Source of the DNA: Photobacterium angustum
GTDB lineage: Bacteria > Pseudomonadota > Gammaproteobacteria > Enterobacterales > Vibrionaceae
Direction: 5' to 3'
Assembly: GCF_003026365.1 (NCBI RefSeq)
Contig: NZ_PYOM01000020.1
Location: 1 to 64,000 of the forward strand
DNA: 64,000 nt
Numbering within the stretch: the stretch's first letter is position 1; the number at the start of each line of letters is the position of its first letter. Positions 40,606-49,598 of the stretch are shown here, in pieces. Position numbers and translations under genes: made by a program. The notes under the pieces were generated by a model. That model searched no databases and had not been told where the DNA came from. It saw only the letters and a program-made list of their open reading frames with translations.

Positions 40606-41151
40606 TTACTCCTTACCGAATTTATCTAAATCCATCTTTTCAAATTGATCGAGTAAATCATCATCAGACTTAACCGCTGGGCGGTACTCATCTTCCTCGA
40701 ACAATTCAACTTCATCTTCTTCCATCAAACCAAGCTGCTTCATAAGCTGCTCAATACGATCAAGTTTTTGGTCGACTTGTTTCTGCAAGCCTGCACCTAA
40801 CTTTTCACCAGCATCTAAGCGATCAAGAAGAACCATCAGCTGCGCATCATTTTCAAGCATTGCTAATTCTTGCTCTGCTGACATACGACGTTGCTGTTTG
40901 GTCATTGGCTTTTTCGGCTCAACGATCAAAGGAATTGGTTTTTTACTACCAAGACGTGGGTCTTTTTTCTGCGCGGCATTACGCTGCTTAGTTTCTTCAA
41001 CGGCAGAATGGCGACTACCAGTTTTTAAGCCTTTACGCTTTTTCGCTTTCTGGCGCTGGCGAGATTCGATCTCTAATTGGTTCGGCGTTTTATCACGGTA
41101 TACCGCTGGGCCTTCAGAACCAATCTTACGGCCTCTTTTTTTACGGGTCAT
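40606..41151 (-). CDS. yihI: Der GTPase-activating protein YihI
   Basis: 181 residues. A basic, low-complexity N-terminal half (MTRKKRGRKIGSEGPAVYRD, KAKKRKGLKTGSRH) and an acidic C-terminal half (MEEDEVELFEEDEYRPAV), the layout of YihI. It stimulates GTP hydrolysis by the ribosome-assembly GTPase Der. The start overlaps the upstream methyltransferase stop by one base. Confidence 0.93.
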   Translation of the reverse strand: MTRKKRGRKIGSEGPAVYRDKTPNQLEIESRQRQKAKKRKGLKTGSRHSAVEETKQRNAAQKKDPRLGSKKPIPLIVEPKKPMTKQQRRMSAEQELAMLENDAQLMVLLDRLDAGEKLGAGLQKQVDQKLDRIEQLMKQLGLMEEDEVELFEEDEYRPAVKSDDDLLDQFEKMDLDKFGKE

Positions 41152-41792
41152 TACTGGGTTTTCCTCAGCAAAATCACATCATTTCCAACAAACTCAACTT
41201 CTAAGCCATCACGTTGCGCTAAAAAGCGGAACGTATCGCGACTAAAGAAACTGACGTGGGTTGGATCGTTCTTATAATGCCAACGTGTAAACGCTTCGGC
41301 ATCGGTTGCTAGCTTTGTCATTAACCCTAGCCATCCGCCAGGTTTAATCATACTCAGCAGCAGCCCCCATTCCTTCGCAGGCTGATTAAAATGTTCTATG
41401 GCTTCGGTACACGTAACAAAGTCATATTGACGCGTTAATACACTAGGATTAGGTGCAAAATATGGATCATAGATCGCCATATTATATCCCATTTCCTCCA
41501 ACATAATGGAAAGTGTTGGACCGGGACCGCTGCCAAAGTCTAAACCATCTAATGGCCCAGCCGGTAAACGTTCTACTAATGGTGTAGCTAAACGACCTAA
41601 AAATTGGCGATAACCCATATCATCTGGATTATTTTGATGTTGATCATAAACGGCTTTTTCTTGCTCTGGCGATAACTGAGCCTCAGGATCGGCAAAAATT
41701 AACACACATTGCTGACAACGAAAATAACAGCGATTTTTATCTTCAACAAATACTCCATGCTGTTCACTATGGCACAGTGGACATGGCTGCAT
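41151..41792 (-). CDS. Class I SAM methyltransferase with zinc-ribbon start
   Basis: About 213 residues from the ATG at 41792, eight bases after GGAG; the longest frame to 41825 is not supported. The start (MQPCPLCHSEQ, then FRCQQC) forms a CxxC-CxxC pair likely to bind zinc. The methyltransferase fold follows, with LDFGSGPGPTLSIMLEEMG as the SAM loop and TEAIEHFNQP as motif II. The substrate is unknown. Its coupling to yihI suggests a link to RNA or ribosome work, but this is inference. Confidence 0.82.
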   Translation of the reverse strand: MQPCPLCHSEQHGVFVEDKNRCYFRCQQCVLIFADPEAQLSPEQEKAVYDQHQNNPDDMGYRQFLGRLATPLVERLPAGPLDGLDFGSGPGPTLSIMLEEMGYNMAIYDPYFAPNPSVLTRQYDFVTCTEAIEHFNQPAKEWGLLLSMIKPGGWLGLMTKLATDAEAFTRWHYKNDPTHVSFFSRDTFRFLAQRDGLEVEFVGNDVILLRKTQ

Positions 41793-41989
41793 GATCACTT
41801 CTCCGGTGTTGCCGATTATTAGCAAAATCGGAACTGGTGTAAAATCGAGCGGGCTATTCTATACCCAATCGCGGTCAAGATGTAGTTTTGCCGACAAATT
41901 GTGCAAGTTTATCTGTAAATACGATAAGGATAGATAAAAGATCAACAAGTTAACTTGTTTATAATGCAGATAAAGAAAAGAGAGAAAAA

Positions 41990-42444
41990 GAAAAAAGCGA
42001 TAGGCTTGCACCTATCGCTCTATATGTAAGCCAGTGGCTTATATTCTGTCTAGTCATCCTAACTAGCGTGTAACGTCCCGGTTAAGCAACGTTCCCTTTG
42101 TTATTAGTGCTTTCCTTGCGAGCTTGTTGTTTGTCATCATCCTGATGAGTTTTGCTCTTCCGTGTCCTGTCCATAGCAATTCAACTCGTCCTGAGTTGGC
42201 GTTCCATTTCGCTTACTATCATCCTGATAATAATGCCACCATCCTTGTGAGCACGTTATCCGTAACGTACCACTTATTGCGTCGACATCATGTCGTTGCA
42301 AAATCTTATCCGTAAGTGTCTTCCTGACATTCCAATACGCTTCTTGCGTCAACCCTAGTCATCCTAACTAGACGTCCTGTGATCCTTCGAGCTCCTGCTC
42401 ATGTCATCCTAGCGCTTCCATCCGTTGTCGCTCTCCCTGTCGAC
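41990..42444 (-). ncRNA. csrC: CsrB/CsrC-family regulatory RNA
   Basis: An RNA of about 455 bases that should sequester the translational regulator CsrA. On the minus strand it starts GTCGACAGGGAGAGCGACAACG, like E. coli CsrB. It contains about 24 GGA triplets, 13 of them AGGA, many in hairpin loops such as CATCAGGATGATG. It ends in a strong terminator: AGCGATAGG, six bases, CCTATCGCT (42019-41996), then a T-run. Position near yihI and engB matches csrC of E. coli, so I use that name; it could equally be called csrB. Confidence 0.9.
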
Positions 42445-42451
42445 ACGAGAT

Positions 42452-42479
42452 AATTTACAGTAACCAAAGACTGAAACAA
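42452..42479 (-). promoter_or_regulatory. Promoter of the CsrB-family RNA
   Basis: Minus strand TTGTTT (42479-42474), 16-base spacer, TAAATT (42457-42452), placing the start at 42444. I found no clear GacA/UvrY-type box. Confidence 0.55.
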
Positions 42480-42690
42480 TGTACCGATATCACATTTTTA
42501 AAAACACAAGTAACCACAAGAATTTAAGTCATTGTTATTAAAGGTTATTGTGTTTTTAGCTACAAAATTTCGAGCTAAAACACCCCTCACAAATGGCAGA
42601 TCTCTTACAAGCTGTTGAGCAAATAAGACAGAAGTAAAAATCGCCTTACTGAATAAAGCACCAAAAGATATAAAATGATGATTATTAGAC

Positions 42691-42720
42691 AATAAAAAAG
42701 CAGCCTAAAGGCTGCCTTTT
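42691..42720 (-). terminator. Terminator of the cytochrome c4 gene
   Basis: GCAGCC and GGCTGC around TAAA at about 42700-42714; on the minus strand the stem is followed by TTTTTTATTG. It lies about 25-50 bases after the gene. Confidence 0.8.
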
Positions 42721-42741
42721 TCTATTGAGAGCGAACTATAT

Positions 42742-43365
42742 TTAATGCAAGCCGCCAACATATTGCGACAACGCATTAATTTCATCATCACTTAATTTTG
42801 CAGCAACCGAGCGCATCATCGCGTTCATATCATTAGCACGAGCACTTGAACGGAATTCTTCAAGTTGAAGTTTTACGTATTCCGCATTTTGACCAGAGAT
42901 TTTAGGGAATCCAGATAAACTCATACCATTACCACGAGGACCATGACACGCAATACAGGCAGCGATACCACGTTCAGTATCACCAAAACGGTAAAGTTGT
43001 TGCGCGACTTCAACGGATTCTTTTGGGGAAGTATTATCTGAAATAGGCAGGGAAGCATAATATACTGCGATATCTGCTATATCTTGGTCAGAAAGAGCCA
43101 TGGCCATTCCTCCCATAACAGTATTATTACGTCCTTGTTTTCCGCCAGTAGTCATTGCCAGTTTGTATTCTTTTAATTGCTTTTCAAGATATTTAGGATG
43201 CTGCCCAGCAAGCTTGGGATATTGCTGCATCAACGCTGCATTGCCATCTGTACCATGGCAGGCGGCACATGTTGCAGCTTTCAATTTACCTGCTTCGATG
43301 TTGCCTTCTTCAGCCGTGGTCGAATAACTAGCAAGAAGGCTTAATATTAATATTAATTTCTTCAT
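42742..43365 (-). CDS. Diheme cytochrome c4
   Basis: 207 residues. A signal peptide (about 1-18, ending STTAEE) and two class I cytochrome c domains, each with a heme site: CAACHGTDG (about residues 33-41) and CIACHGPRG (about 136-144). Axial methionines are likely in VMGGMAMALSD and MMRSVAAKLSD. A periplasmic electron carrier, probably donating to a terminal oxidase. Divergent from engB. Confidence 0.93.
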   Translation of the reverse strand: MKKLILILSLLASYSTTAEEGNIEAGKLKAATCAACHGTDGNAALMQQYPKLAGQHPKYLEKQLKEYKLAMTTGGKQGRNNTVMGGMAMALSDQDIADIAVYYASLPISDNTSPKESVEVAQQLYRFGDTERGIAACIACHGPRGNGMSLSGFPKISGQNAEYVKLQLEEFRSSARANDMNAMMRSVAAKLSDDEINALSQYVGGLH

Positions 43366-43522
43366 GACATTCCATTTATAATTATAGGGCTTCCACTACC
43401 ACAAGTAATGCTTACTTACTTAGTATACAATACGATCCCAAACCAAGCTCGGTTTAACATATTTTATACATCTTCACATAAAAGCAATCAGTCGACTACT
43501 TGAAGACTAGACGGAGTTAACA

Positions 43523-44197
43523 GTGAATCAACCTCTCAACTACAGAAATACAAGTTTTATCACAAGTGCGCCAGATATTCGTCACTTGCCGCAAGATGCA
43601 GGCGTTGAGATTGCATTTGCTGGTCGCTCTAACGCGGGTAAGTCGAGTGCCCTAAACCGCTTAACCGATCAAAAAGGGTTAGCACGTACTTCAAAAACGC
43701 CTGGTCGTACTCAGCTGATCAATATGTTTGAAGTAGTTCAAGGTTGTAACCTTATCGATTTACCGGGTTATGGCTTTGCACAAGTTCCTCTTGAAATGAA
43801 ATTAAAATGGCAGAAGTCGCTAGGAGAATACCTTCAGCGTCGAGAGTGCTTACAAGGCCTTGTGGTATTGATGGATATCCGTCATCCGATGAAAGATCTT
43901 GACCAGCAAATGATTAATTGGGCACTTGAAAGCCGTTTACCTGTAATGGTTTTACTGACTAAAGCAGATAAGCTAAAAAGTGGTGCTCGTAAAGCACAGG
44001 TGCTAAAAATCCGCCAAATGACTAAAGAGTTAGAAGGTGACGTACAAGTTGAAGCTTTCTCTTCATTAAAAGGCATTGGCGTCGATCAAGTTCGCCGTAA
44101 GTTGGATGAGTGGTACGCACCAGAGCTAGAGCGTCAACGCGTGCTTGCCGGTGGTGATGATGTTTTCCCTGAGCAAATAGAAGAAGACAACGAGTAA
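43523..44197 (+). CDS. engB: Ribosome biogenesis GTP-binding protein EngB/YsxC
   Basis: 224 residues. Required for 50S assembly and cell division. The G domain shows GRSNAGKSS (34-42), [11 protein letters not shown] (switch I), [10 protein letters not shown] (G3) and LLTKADKL (G4). E. coli has the same neighbours, yihI/csrC on one side and spf/polA on the other. Confidence 0.96.
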   Translation: MNQPLNYRNTSFITSAPDIRHLPQDAGVEIAFAGRSNAGKSSALNRLTDQKGLARTSKTPGRTQLINMFEVVQGCNLIDLPGYGFAQVPLEMKLKWQKSLGEYLQRRECLQGLVVLMDIRHPMKDLDQQMINWALESRLPVMVLLTKADKLKSGARKAQVLKIRQMTKELEGDVQVEAFSSLKGIGVDQVRRKLDEWYAPELERQRVLAGGDDVFPEQIEEDNE

Positions 44198-44232
44198 AAT
44201 ACGTTGTTTATATAGCTCTAAGGATTGGAGCT

Positions 44233-44260
44233 ATAAAAATTCCCCACCATCTCGGTGGGG
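44233..44260 (-). terminator. Orphan hairpin, possible minus-strand terminator
   Basis: CCCCACC (44242-44248), ATCTC, GGTGGGG (44254-44260). In the minus direction it is followed by AATTTTTATAG, a weak T-tract; in the plus direction no T-tract follows, so it is a poor engB terminator. A second inverted repeat (TATAGCTC/GAGCTATA) lies just left of it. Confidence 0.4.
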
Positions 44261-44531
44261 CAAATTAAGAGAGAAACAGGAGGTATTTTAGTTTTGTGCA
44301 ACACACAATAATGATTTCTACTCTTAGCGCAATCCCTTCCCTTTATCTGACTCAATTTACATGTTTTTTTGCGACTCCCGACCAGATCACCCTCTAAAAT
44401 CCGATATAAATATTACTTACCCCAACCTTGATCAGCACATTATTCTCTTAACAAAATAACAACATGAAATGTTAATAAACCATATTTAGTTCTGGAAGTT
44501 TATTACAACCACATTTAACCAAAAAAAGAGC

Positions 44532-44632
44532 AAAAAAAAACCACTCCCAATAGTTTAGGAATGGTTATTTCATGGATTTGTTGAACGGCTAATAATGTCA
44601 TCAGCACTGACAGCAAATATGAACAAGAAGCT
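44532..44632 (-). ncRNA. Candidate small RNA with promoter and terminator
   Basis: Inferred from its ends only. On the minus strand a promoter-like TTTAAA (44666-44661), 16-base spacer and TATACT (44644-44639) lies upstream. A stem AACCATTCC with GGGAGTGGTT (one mismatch), followed by nine T residues (44540-44532), lies downstream. The product would be about 100 bases. I do not recognise it. The stretch 44261-44530 to its left holds nothing I can name. Confidence 0.4.
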
Positions 44633-44650
44633 GTTTTTAGTATAGCGGCT

Positions 44651-44690
44651 GTTGTTATTTTTTAAAGTATTTACTCTAAAAAATAACAAC
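44651..44690. repeat. 14-base perfect inverted repeat
   Basis: GTTGTTATTTTTTA (44651-44664) and its exact complement (44677-44690) with a 12-base gap. It overlaps the -35 of the candidate sRNA promoter. No T-tract follows on either side. Confidence 0.75.
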
Positions 44691-44868
44691 TAAAAAGAAA
44701 ATAAAGATAAAAAAGGCCAACAGATGAGCCAAAAAGTTCAAATAGACCAATGAACGACCATAATTTGATTAGTAATTAGTTAAATAGAGAGAAAGCGAAA
44801 AAGAAATAAATGATCAACAGATAAAAAGAAAGGTATAAACGGAGAGAAAAAATTTTCGAGCGCACAAT

Positions 44869-44974
44869 AAAAAACGCCCCGGTCCAAAGTGAGACCAGGG
44901 CGGCTGAATCAGCCAAATCCAATAACGTGAAACAAAAGGTCTGAAAGATAGAACATCTTACCTCTGTACCCTAC
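44869..44974 (-). ncRNA. spf: Spot 42 small RNA
   Basis: About 106 bases. On the minus strand it begins GTAGGGTACAGAGGTAAGAT and continues GTTCTATCTTTCAGACCTTTT, identical to E. coli Spot 42 over more than 40 bases. It keeps GGATTTGGCTGA and ends with a terminator hairpin (CGCCCTGGTC/GACCGGGGCG) and a T-run. An Hfq-dependent repressor of carbon-use genes in E. coli. It lies between polA and engB, as in E. coli. A TACAGT at -13 to -8 may be the -10; I found no convincing CRP site. Confidence 0.97.
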
Positions 44975-45088
44975 ACCTGTAACTGTATATCAAACGTGCA
45001 GTTTTTGGAACCCCTAAATGTAGTTTTTTTTCACTTTGTTGTAAGTAAATTTTACATATTGGTTTTTATTTGTCGCTTATTTTTAACA

Positions 45089-45120
45089 AAAAAAATAGCC
45101 AGCATCGTGCTGACTATTTT
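45089..45120 (-). terminator. Terminator of polA
   Basis: Stem AATAG-CAGCA with TGCTG-CTATT around TCG (45094-45117); on the minus strand it is followed by a run of T residues. Confidence 0.85.
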
Positions 45121-45148
45121 TGATTATTTTTATTATTACCAATAAATA

Positions 45149-47920
45149 TTAGTGCGCTTGATCCCAGTTATCACCGTAACCTGTATCAGCGATAAGTGGT
45201 ACATCCAGCGTTGCTGCTTGTTCCATTAATGCTTTAACTGATGCAGTTACCGCCTCAAGTGCTGATTCTTTCACTTCAAACACTAATTCATCGTGTACTT
45301 GCATTAATAAACGTACATTACCTTCCGGTTGTTGCTGCACCCAACCATCAACCGCAATCATCGCCAGCTTGATAATATCAGCCGCAGTTCCTTGCATTGG
45401 CGCATTGATTGCTGCACGTTCAGCTGCTTTTCGGCGTAAACCATTACGTGATTTAATGTCTGGTAGATACAGGCGACGACCAAAGAGCGTTTCAACGTAA
45501 CCTTGCTCTGAAGCTGCATTACGCGTGCTTTCCATGTATTCTAAAACACCTGGATAACGCTCAAAATATACATTCATGTAGTTTTGCGCTTCATTACGTC
45601 CCATATCTAGCTGCTTTGCTAAACCAAACGCACTCATACCATAAATCAAGCCAAAGTTAATCGCTTTAGCACGGCGACGCTGCTCACTGCTCACATCTTT
45701 AATATCTAAACTAAGAATTTCAGCAGCCGTTGCTGCGTGGATATCTTTACCATGACGGAAAGCATCTAATAATGCTTTATCACCAGATAAATGCGCCATA
45801 ATACGTAGTTCAATTTGAGAGTAATCGACCGCAAGGATCTTATAGCCGCTTTGCGCAACAAACGCTTGGCGAATACGACGACCTTCTTCATTTCGTACTG
45901 GAATATTCTGCAAATTTGGATCGCTTGATGATAGACGTCCAGTTGCAGTCACAGCCTGATGGTAAGAAGTATGCACTCGACCCGTTGCAGGATTCACCAT
46001 CTTAGGCAACTTATCGGTGTAAGTAGATTTCAGTTTTGCAAGTCCACGATATTCTAAGAGTAACTTAGGCAGTGGGTAATCAAGCGCAAGCTCTTGCAAT
46101 ACTTCTTCATTGGTTGACGGTGTACCTGATGGTGTTTTCTTTAAAACAGGTAATCCCATTTTTTCAAATAGGATCGCTTGAAGCTGTTTTGGCGAGCTTA
46201 AATTAAATTCTTGCTCGGCGATTTCAAACGCTTTTTTCTCAATTTCATCAAGTCGAGCAGCGATCTCTGTTGATTGTGCGCCAAGCAACATACTGTCGAC
46301 ATAAACACCCATGCGTTCCATACGTGAAAGTACTGGCACTAATGGCATTTCGATAGTTTCAAAGACATGCTTAAGTTTGTCGTCAGCTTCTACTTTAGGA
46401 TATAACGTATTGTGCAAACGCAAAGTAATGTCAGCATCTTCAGCAGCATAAGGACCCGCTTGCTCTAAATCTATTTGATTGAACGTTAGCTGCTTTTTGC
46501 CTTTACCTGCAACTTCTTCAAAACTGATATTCTTGTGCTCTAAATAACGTAGGGCAAGGCTATCCATATCATGACGCCCAACAACGCTATTAAACACATA
46601 AGATTCAAGCATGGTATCAAACACAATCCCCTGCATTTCAATGCCATAACGAGCAACAATGCTGGCATCAAACTTAAGGTTTTGACCAATTTTCGCTTGT
46701 TTAGGATCTTCAAGTAACGGTTTTAACTGCTCAAATACCCAATCACGATCAAGCTGCGCTGGCGCATCAAGGTAATCGTGAGCCACAGGGACGTAAGCCG
46801 CTTTACCTTCTTCAATAGCAAAAGACACACCGACGACATTCGCCGTCATGTAATCTAAACCATCAGTTTCGGTATCAAAGGCAAACGCCTTTGCCGCTTT
46901 TAATTGTTCAAGCCATGTAGCAAAGCTTTCTTTATCTAAAACCGTCTCATACCCACTACGATCGATCGTTGGTGCAACAGCTTTTTTCTCCGTTGGCACA
47001 TCACCTGATTTTTCGTCAGCAACAATACGACCATCGCTTCCATCAAGCATTTCAGTTAACCAACGACGGAACTGTAACTTACCAAACAGCTCGGTGAGAG
47101 CATCTGTATCTGGTACGCCTTTACGCAGTTCATCAGGTTTTACATCTAGCTCAACATCCAATTTGATGGTGGCAAGCTTATATGACATGTAAGCCGCTTC
47201 TTTATTATCAATCAGCTTTTTCGCCATGGTTTTTGAACCACGGAAACCGAGAGCAGCAATATCATCTAAATTATCGTATAAGGCATCTAACCCACCGATA
47301 CCGGTTAGCAATGCTTTTGCTGTTTTCTCACCAACCCCAGGCACTCCTGGAATGTTATCCACTTTATCGCCCATCAGAGCAAGGTAGTCGATGATCAACT
47401 CAGGACCAATCCCAAACTTATCCACAACACCAGCGGGATCCATCACAACATCAGTCATGGTATTGATCAAGGTAACATTTTGATCCACCAGCTGCGCCAT
47501 ATCTTTATCACCTGTACTGATAAGTACTGGCATACCTTGTTGTGATGCTTGTGTGGATAACGTGCCAATCACATCATCAGCTTCAACCCCAGAGATCGCG
47601 ATCAATGGTAGCCCCATCGCTTTGATCACTGCATGCAATGGTTCGATCTGACTGCGAAGATCGTCCGGCATCGGTGGACGATTGGCTTTATATTCAGGAT
47701 ACATATCATCACGGAAGGTTTTCCCTTTCGCATCAAAGATCACTGCGATATGTTCGGTTGAAAATTGACGTAACATGCTACGTAGCATGTTTACAACACC
47801 ATAAATTGCACCCGTCGGCTCACCGTCAGAATTAGTGAAATTCGGTGCAGCATGGTAAGCGCGATACAGGTAAGAGGATCCATCAATCAGGATCAATGGA
47901 TTTTCTGGAATAGTTGCCAT
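45149..47920 (-). CDS. polA: DNA polymerase I
   Basis: 923 residues, with all three domains. The 5'-3' exonuclease (about 1-300) has [14 protein letters not shown] and [11 protein letters not shown]. The 3'-5' proofreading domain has its acidic residues ([13 protein letters not shown]). The polymerase has motif A ([20 protein letters not shown]), the O-helix ([20 protein letters not shown]) and motif C ([10 protein letters not shown]). It acts in repair and Okazaki fragment maturation. Followed by spf. Confidence 0.98.
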   Translation of the reverse strand: MATIPENPLILIDGSSYLYRAYHAAPNFTNSDGEPTGAIYGVVNMLRSMLRQFSTEHIAVIFDAKGKTFRDDMYPEYKANRPPMPDDLRSQIEPLHAVIKAMGLPLIAISGVEADDVIGTLSTQASQQGMPVLISTGDKDMAQLVDQNVTLINTMTDVVMDPAGVVDKFGIGPELIIDYLALMGDKVDNIPGVPGVGEKTAKALLTGIGGLDALYDNLDDIAALGFRGSKTMAKKLIDNKEAAYMSYKLATIKLDVELDVKPDELRKGVPDTDALTELFGKLQFRRWLTEMLDGSDGRIVADEKSGDVPTEKKAVAPTIDRSGYETVLDKESFATWLEQLKAAKAFAFDTETDGLDYMTANVVGVSFAIEEGKAAYVPVAHDYLDAPAQLDRDWVFEQLKPLLEDPKQAKIGQNLKFDASIVARYGIEMQGIVFDTMLESYVFNSVVGRHDMDSLALRYLEHKNISFEEVAGKGKKQLTFNQIDLEQAGPYAAEDADITLRLHNTLYPKVEADDKLKHVFETIEMPLVPVLSRMERMGVYVDSMLLGAQSTEIAARLDEIEKKAFEIAEQEFNLSSPKQLQAILFEKMGLPVLKKTPSGTPSTNEEVLQELALDYPLPKLLLEYRGLAKLKSTYTDKLPKMVNPATGRVHTSYHQAVTATGRLSSSDPNLQNIPVRNEEGRRIRQAFVAQSGYKILAVDYSQIELRIMAHLSGDKALLDAFRHGKDIHAATAAEILSLDIKDVSSEQRRRAKAINFGLIYGMSAFGLAKQLDMGRNEAQNYMNVYFERYPGVLEYMESTRNAASEQGYVETLFGRRLYLPDIKSRNGLRRKAAERAAINAPMQGTAADIIKLAMIAVDGWVQQQPEGNVRLLMQVHDELVFEVKESALEAVTASVKALMEQAATLDVPLIADTGYGDNWDQAH

Positions 47921-48560
47921 AGGGTTATTCTTATATCCAAGCGTTTGTCGTTCAGGTTAGTAGCTCTATTATCGACCATATTAGGCGTTGAGCGACAGGA
48001 AAAATGCAATAACCATAGAATGCCACGCCCTGTCGCAAGTGTTAACCAATGTTTTATTCTATTCTCACTTTTTCTGTGGATAACTTTGTTAGTATTTAAT
48101 TTACACCAGTTGATCGTTTTTTGGGTAATTAGGCAAACAAGAAACTATTACAAACACAATCAAAGACTTAACTATAAACCTTGATTTCTATCCTCGATCC
48201 CTATTTGATCATTAATTGTGGAAAACCTCATAGTGATAAAGCCAAATGCGGTAATAACACCATAAAAATCAGACGATTTGTTTAGTATCAAAACCAAAAA
48301 TAACTAAACTGCGGTAATTTTAGCCGCTTCTACGCTATTTAATGGCAGAGATACCTATCAGTAAAAATTTATCTTCGATAAAAAACTAAAGCATAGAAAG
48401 TTGATCTCTTTTTTATCTTAATAGTGATCAATAAATACGCTTCGATCGTGGCGCAGTAAAATCACACAGAAAGACTATGCCATCGTGAATGCAATAGAAA
48501 AAATAAACGGCTTAACGATAACGGATCAATGGAAGATAAGCAGAAAATAGGCAGGTCTTA
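47921..48560. other. Intergenic region upstream of polA
   Basis: About 640 bases without a supported gene. It holds one perfect DnaA box on the minus strand (TTATCCACA, 48083-48075) and a one-mismatch box (TTTTCCACA, 48225-48217), plus several GATC sites. A 110-codon open frame here overlaps the start of polA and has no family resemblance. The polA promoter must be in this region, but I could not fix it. Confidence 0.5.
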
Positions 48561-48731
48561 AAAAAGAAAAAGCGACGCTACTATTAGTAGCGTCGCTCAG
48601 CAGAAGTGGTGTTCGGTTATTAGCCCTACACTAATAACACGCAACCGGAGCTGTAGTACACTGGAAGCAATGTGAGCAATGTCGTGCCATCAAGACGATA
48701 TGATTATGTTCCATCCCTATCGCCTGAGTGC
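48561..48731 (-). ncRNA. ryhB: RyhB small RNA
   Basis: An iron-responsive Hfq-dependent sRNA. On the minus strand it contains GCACGACATTGCTCACATTG followed by CTTCCAG (48687-48661), identical to the conserved core of E. coli RyhB. It ends at a 13-bp terminator stem, AGCGACGCTACTA with its complement (48571-48597), followed by TTTTCTTTTTT. With the start near 48731 it is about 170 bases, longer than the 90-base E. coli form, as known for vibrios. Fur boxes lie at its promoter. Confidence 0.94.
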
Positions 48732-48737
48732 CTGTTA

Positions 48738-48789
48738 ATAATAACCATTCTCACTTGAGATGCAAGTACTTTATTGAGAATAATTGTCA
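48738..48789 (-). promoter_or_regulatory. ryhB promoter with two Fur boxes
   Basis: Minus strand TTGCAT (48765-48760), 16-base spacer, TATTAT (48743-48738). One Fur box, TGAGAATAATTGTCA (48775-48789), is upstream and matches the 7-1-7 form with two mismatches. A second, TGAGAATGGTTATTA on the minus strand (48753-48739), covers the -10. Iron-loaded Fur should repress strongly. Confidence 0.82.
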
Positions 48790-48823
48790 TTTAAAAGATA
48801 TTTTTTAACCAGTGCCTTCACAG

Positions 48824-48850
48824 CATAAAAAAACCGATCCTAAGATCGGC
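48824..48850 (-). terminator. Terminator of yhhQ
   Basis: GCCGATC and GATCGGT around TTAG (minus strand), followed by TTTTTTT. It separates yhhQ from the ryhB promoter. Confidence 0.88.
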
Positions 48851-48882
48851 TTCTTCTTTCACCCTTATCACTAGTAACAAAA

Positions 48883-49593
48883 CTATTGATTAGTCTTTGC
48901 TGCCACTAACGTTTGCGGTGATAACGTTGTCAGCTTATCAATTAAGTAATTAAGTAATACCCCATAAATAGGCACAAATAGTCCGAGACTAATAATTAAC
49001 TTAAAGCTGTAATCCACCAACGCAATTTCCGTCCAATTTGCTGCCATAAACGGATCGGGGCTGTGGTAAAAAGCAATACCAAAGAACGCAATGGTATCAA
49101 TCGCATTACCAAAAATAGTGGAAGCCGTAGGGGCTATCCACCATTGTTTTAATTGGCGTAGACGGTTGAATACCGACACATCTAAAATTTGCCCTAGCAA
49201 GTAAGCCATAAAACTGGCAATCGCAATACGAGCAACAAACAGATTAAATTCCGTTAAATGTCCTAACCCTTGGTATTCGCCTTGGAAGAACAAGACCGAT
49301 AATAAATACGATACGAGCAGTGCAGGCATCATGACACGGAAAATAATTTTACGCGCCATTCCAGCCCCAAAAATACGCACAGTTAGATCGGTGGCTAAAA
49401 AGATAAACGGAAAAGTAAATGCTCCCCAGGTGGTGTGATAACCAAACACGGTAAAAGGTATTTGTACTAAGTAGTTACTCGATGCAATCACGAGTAAATG
49501 AAATAGCACTAAATAACCTAGGGCTTTACGTTGCTGTTGCGGAGTAAAAGAGGGTGAAGCTATAGTATTAGATTGAGATAAAGCAGTCGTCAT
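48883..49593 (-). CDS. yhhQ: Queuosine precursor transporter (YhhQ)
   Basis: About 236 residues with six or more membrane segments. Family blocks are clear: WGAFTFPFIFLATDLTVRIF, IASFMAYLLGQILDVSVF and STIFGNAIDTIAFFGIAFY. YhhQ imports 7-cyano- and 7-aminomethyl-7-deazaguanine for queuosine modification of tRNA. The ATG at 49593 follows AAAAGG; the longer frame to 49629 runs through a likely preQ1 riboswitch that would control this gene. Older names call this family VUT or COG1738. Confidence 0.93.
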   Translation of the reverse strand: MTTALSQSNTIASPSFTPQQQRKALGYLVLFHLLVIASSNYLVQIPFTVFGYHTTWGAFTFPFIFLATDLTVRIFGAGMARKIIFRVMMPALLVSYLLSVLFFQGEYQGLGHLTEFNLFVARIAIASFMAYLLGQILDVSVFNRLRQLKQWWIAPTASTIFGNAIDTIAFFGIAFYHSPDPFMAANWTEIALVDYSFKLIISLGLFVPIYGVLLNYLIDKLTTLSPQTLVAAKTNQ

Positions 49594-49598
49594 GTGAG

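Noticed and set aside
42124..42352. Open frames of 63 and 71 codons on both strands
   Set aside because: They fall inside the CsrB-family RNA and have no ribosome site or family resemblance.
42050..42430. Many TCCT-containing short repeats that look like a repeat array
   Set aside because: Spacing is irregular, the units lie in hairpin loops, and the minus strand reads as AGGA motifs of a CsrB-family RNA, not CRISPR.
42498..42692. 64-codon minus-strand open frame before the CsrB-family RNA
   Set aside because: No ribosome site, no family match, and it covers the sRNA upstream region.
44990..45045. CRP site at the spf promoter
   Set aside because: Only one half-site (GTGA) is plausible; the other half does not match at the needed spacing.
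47852..48184. 110-codon plus-strand open frame
   Set aside because: It overlaps the polA start in antisense, has an odd composition and no recognisable family.
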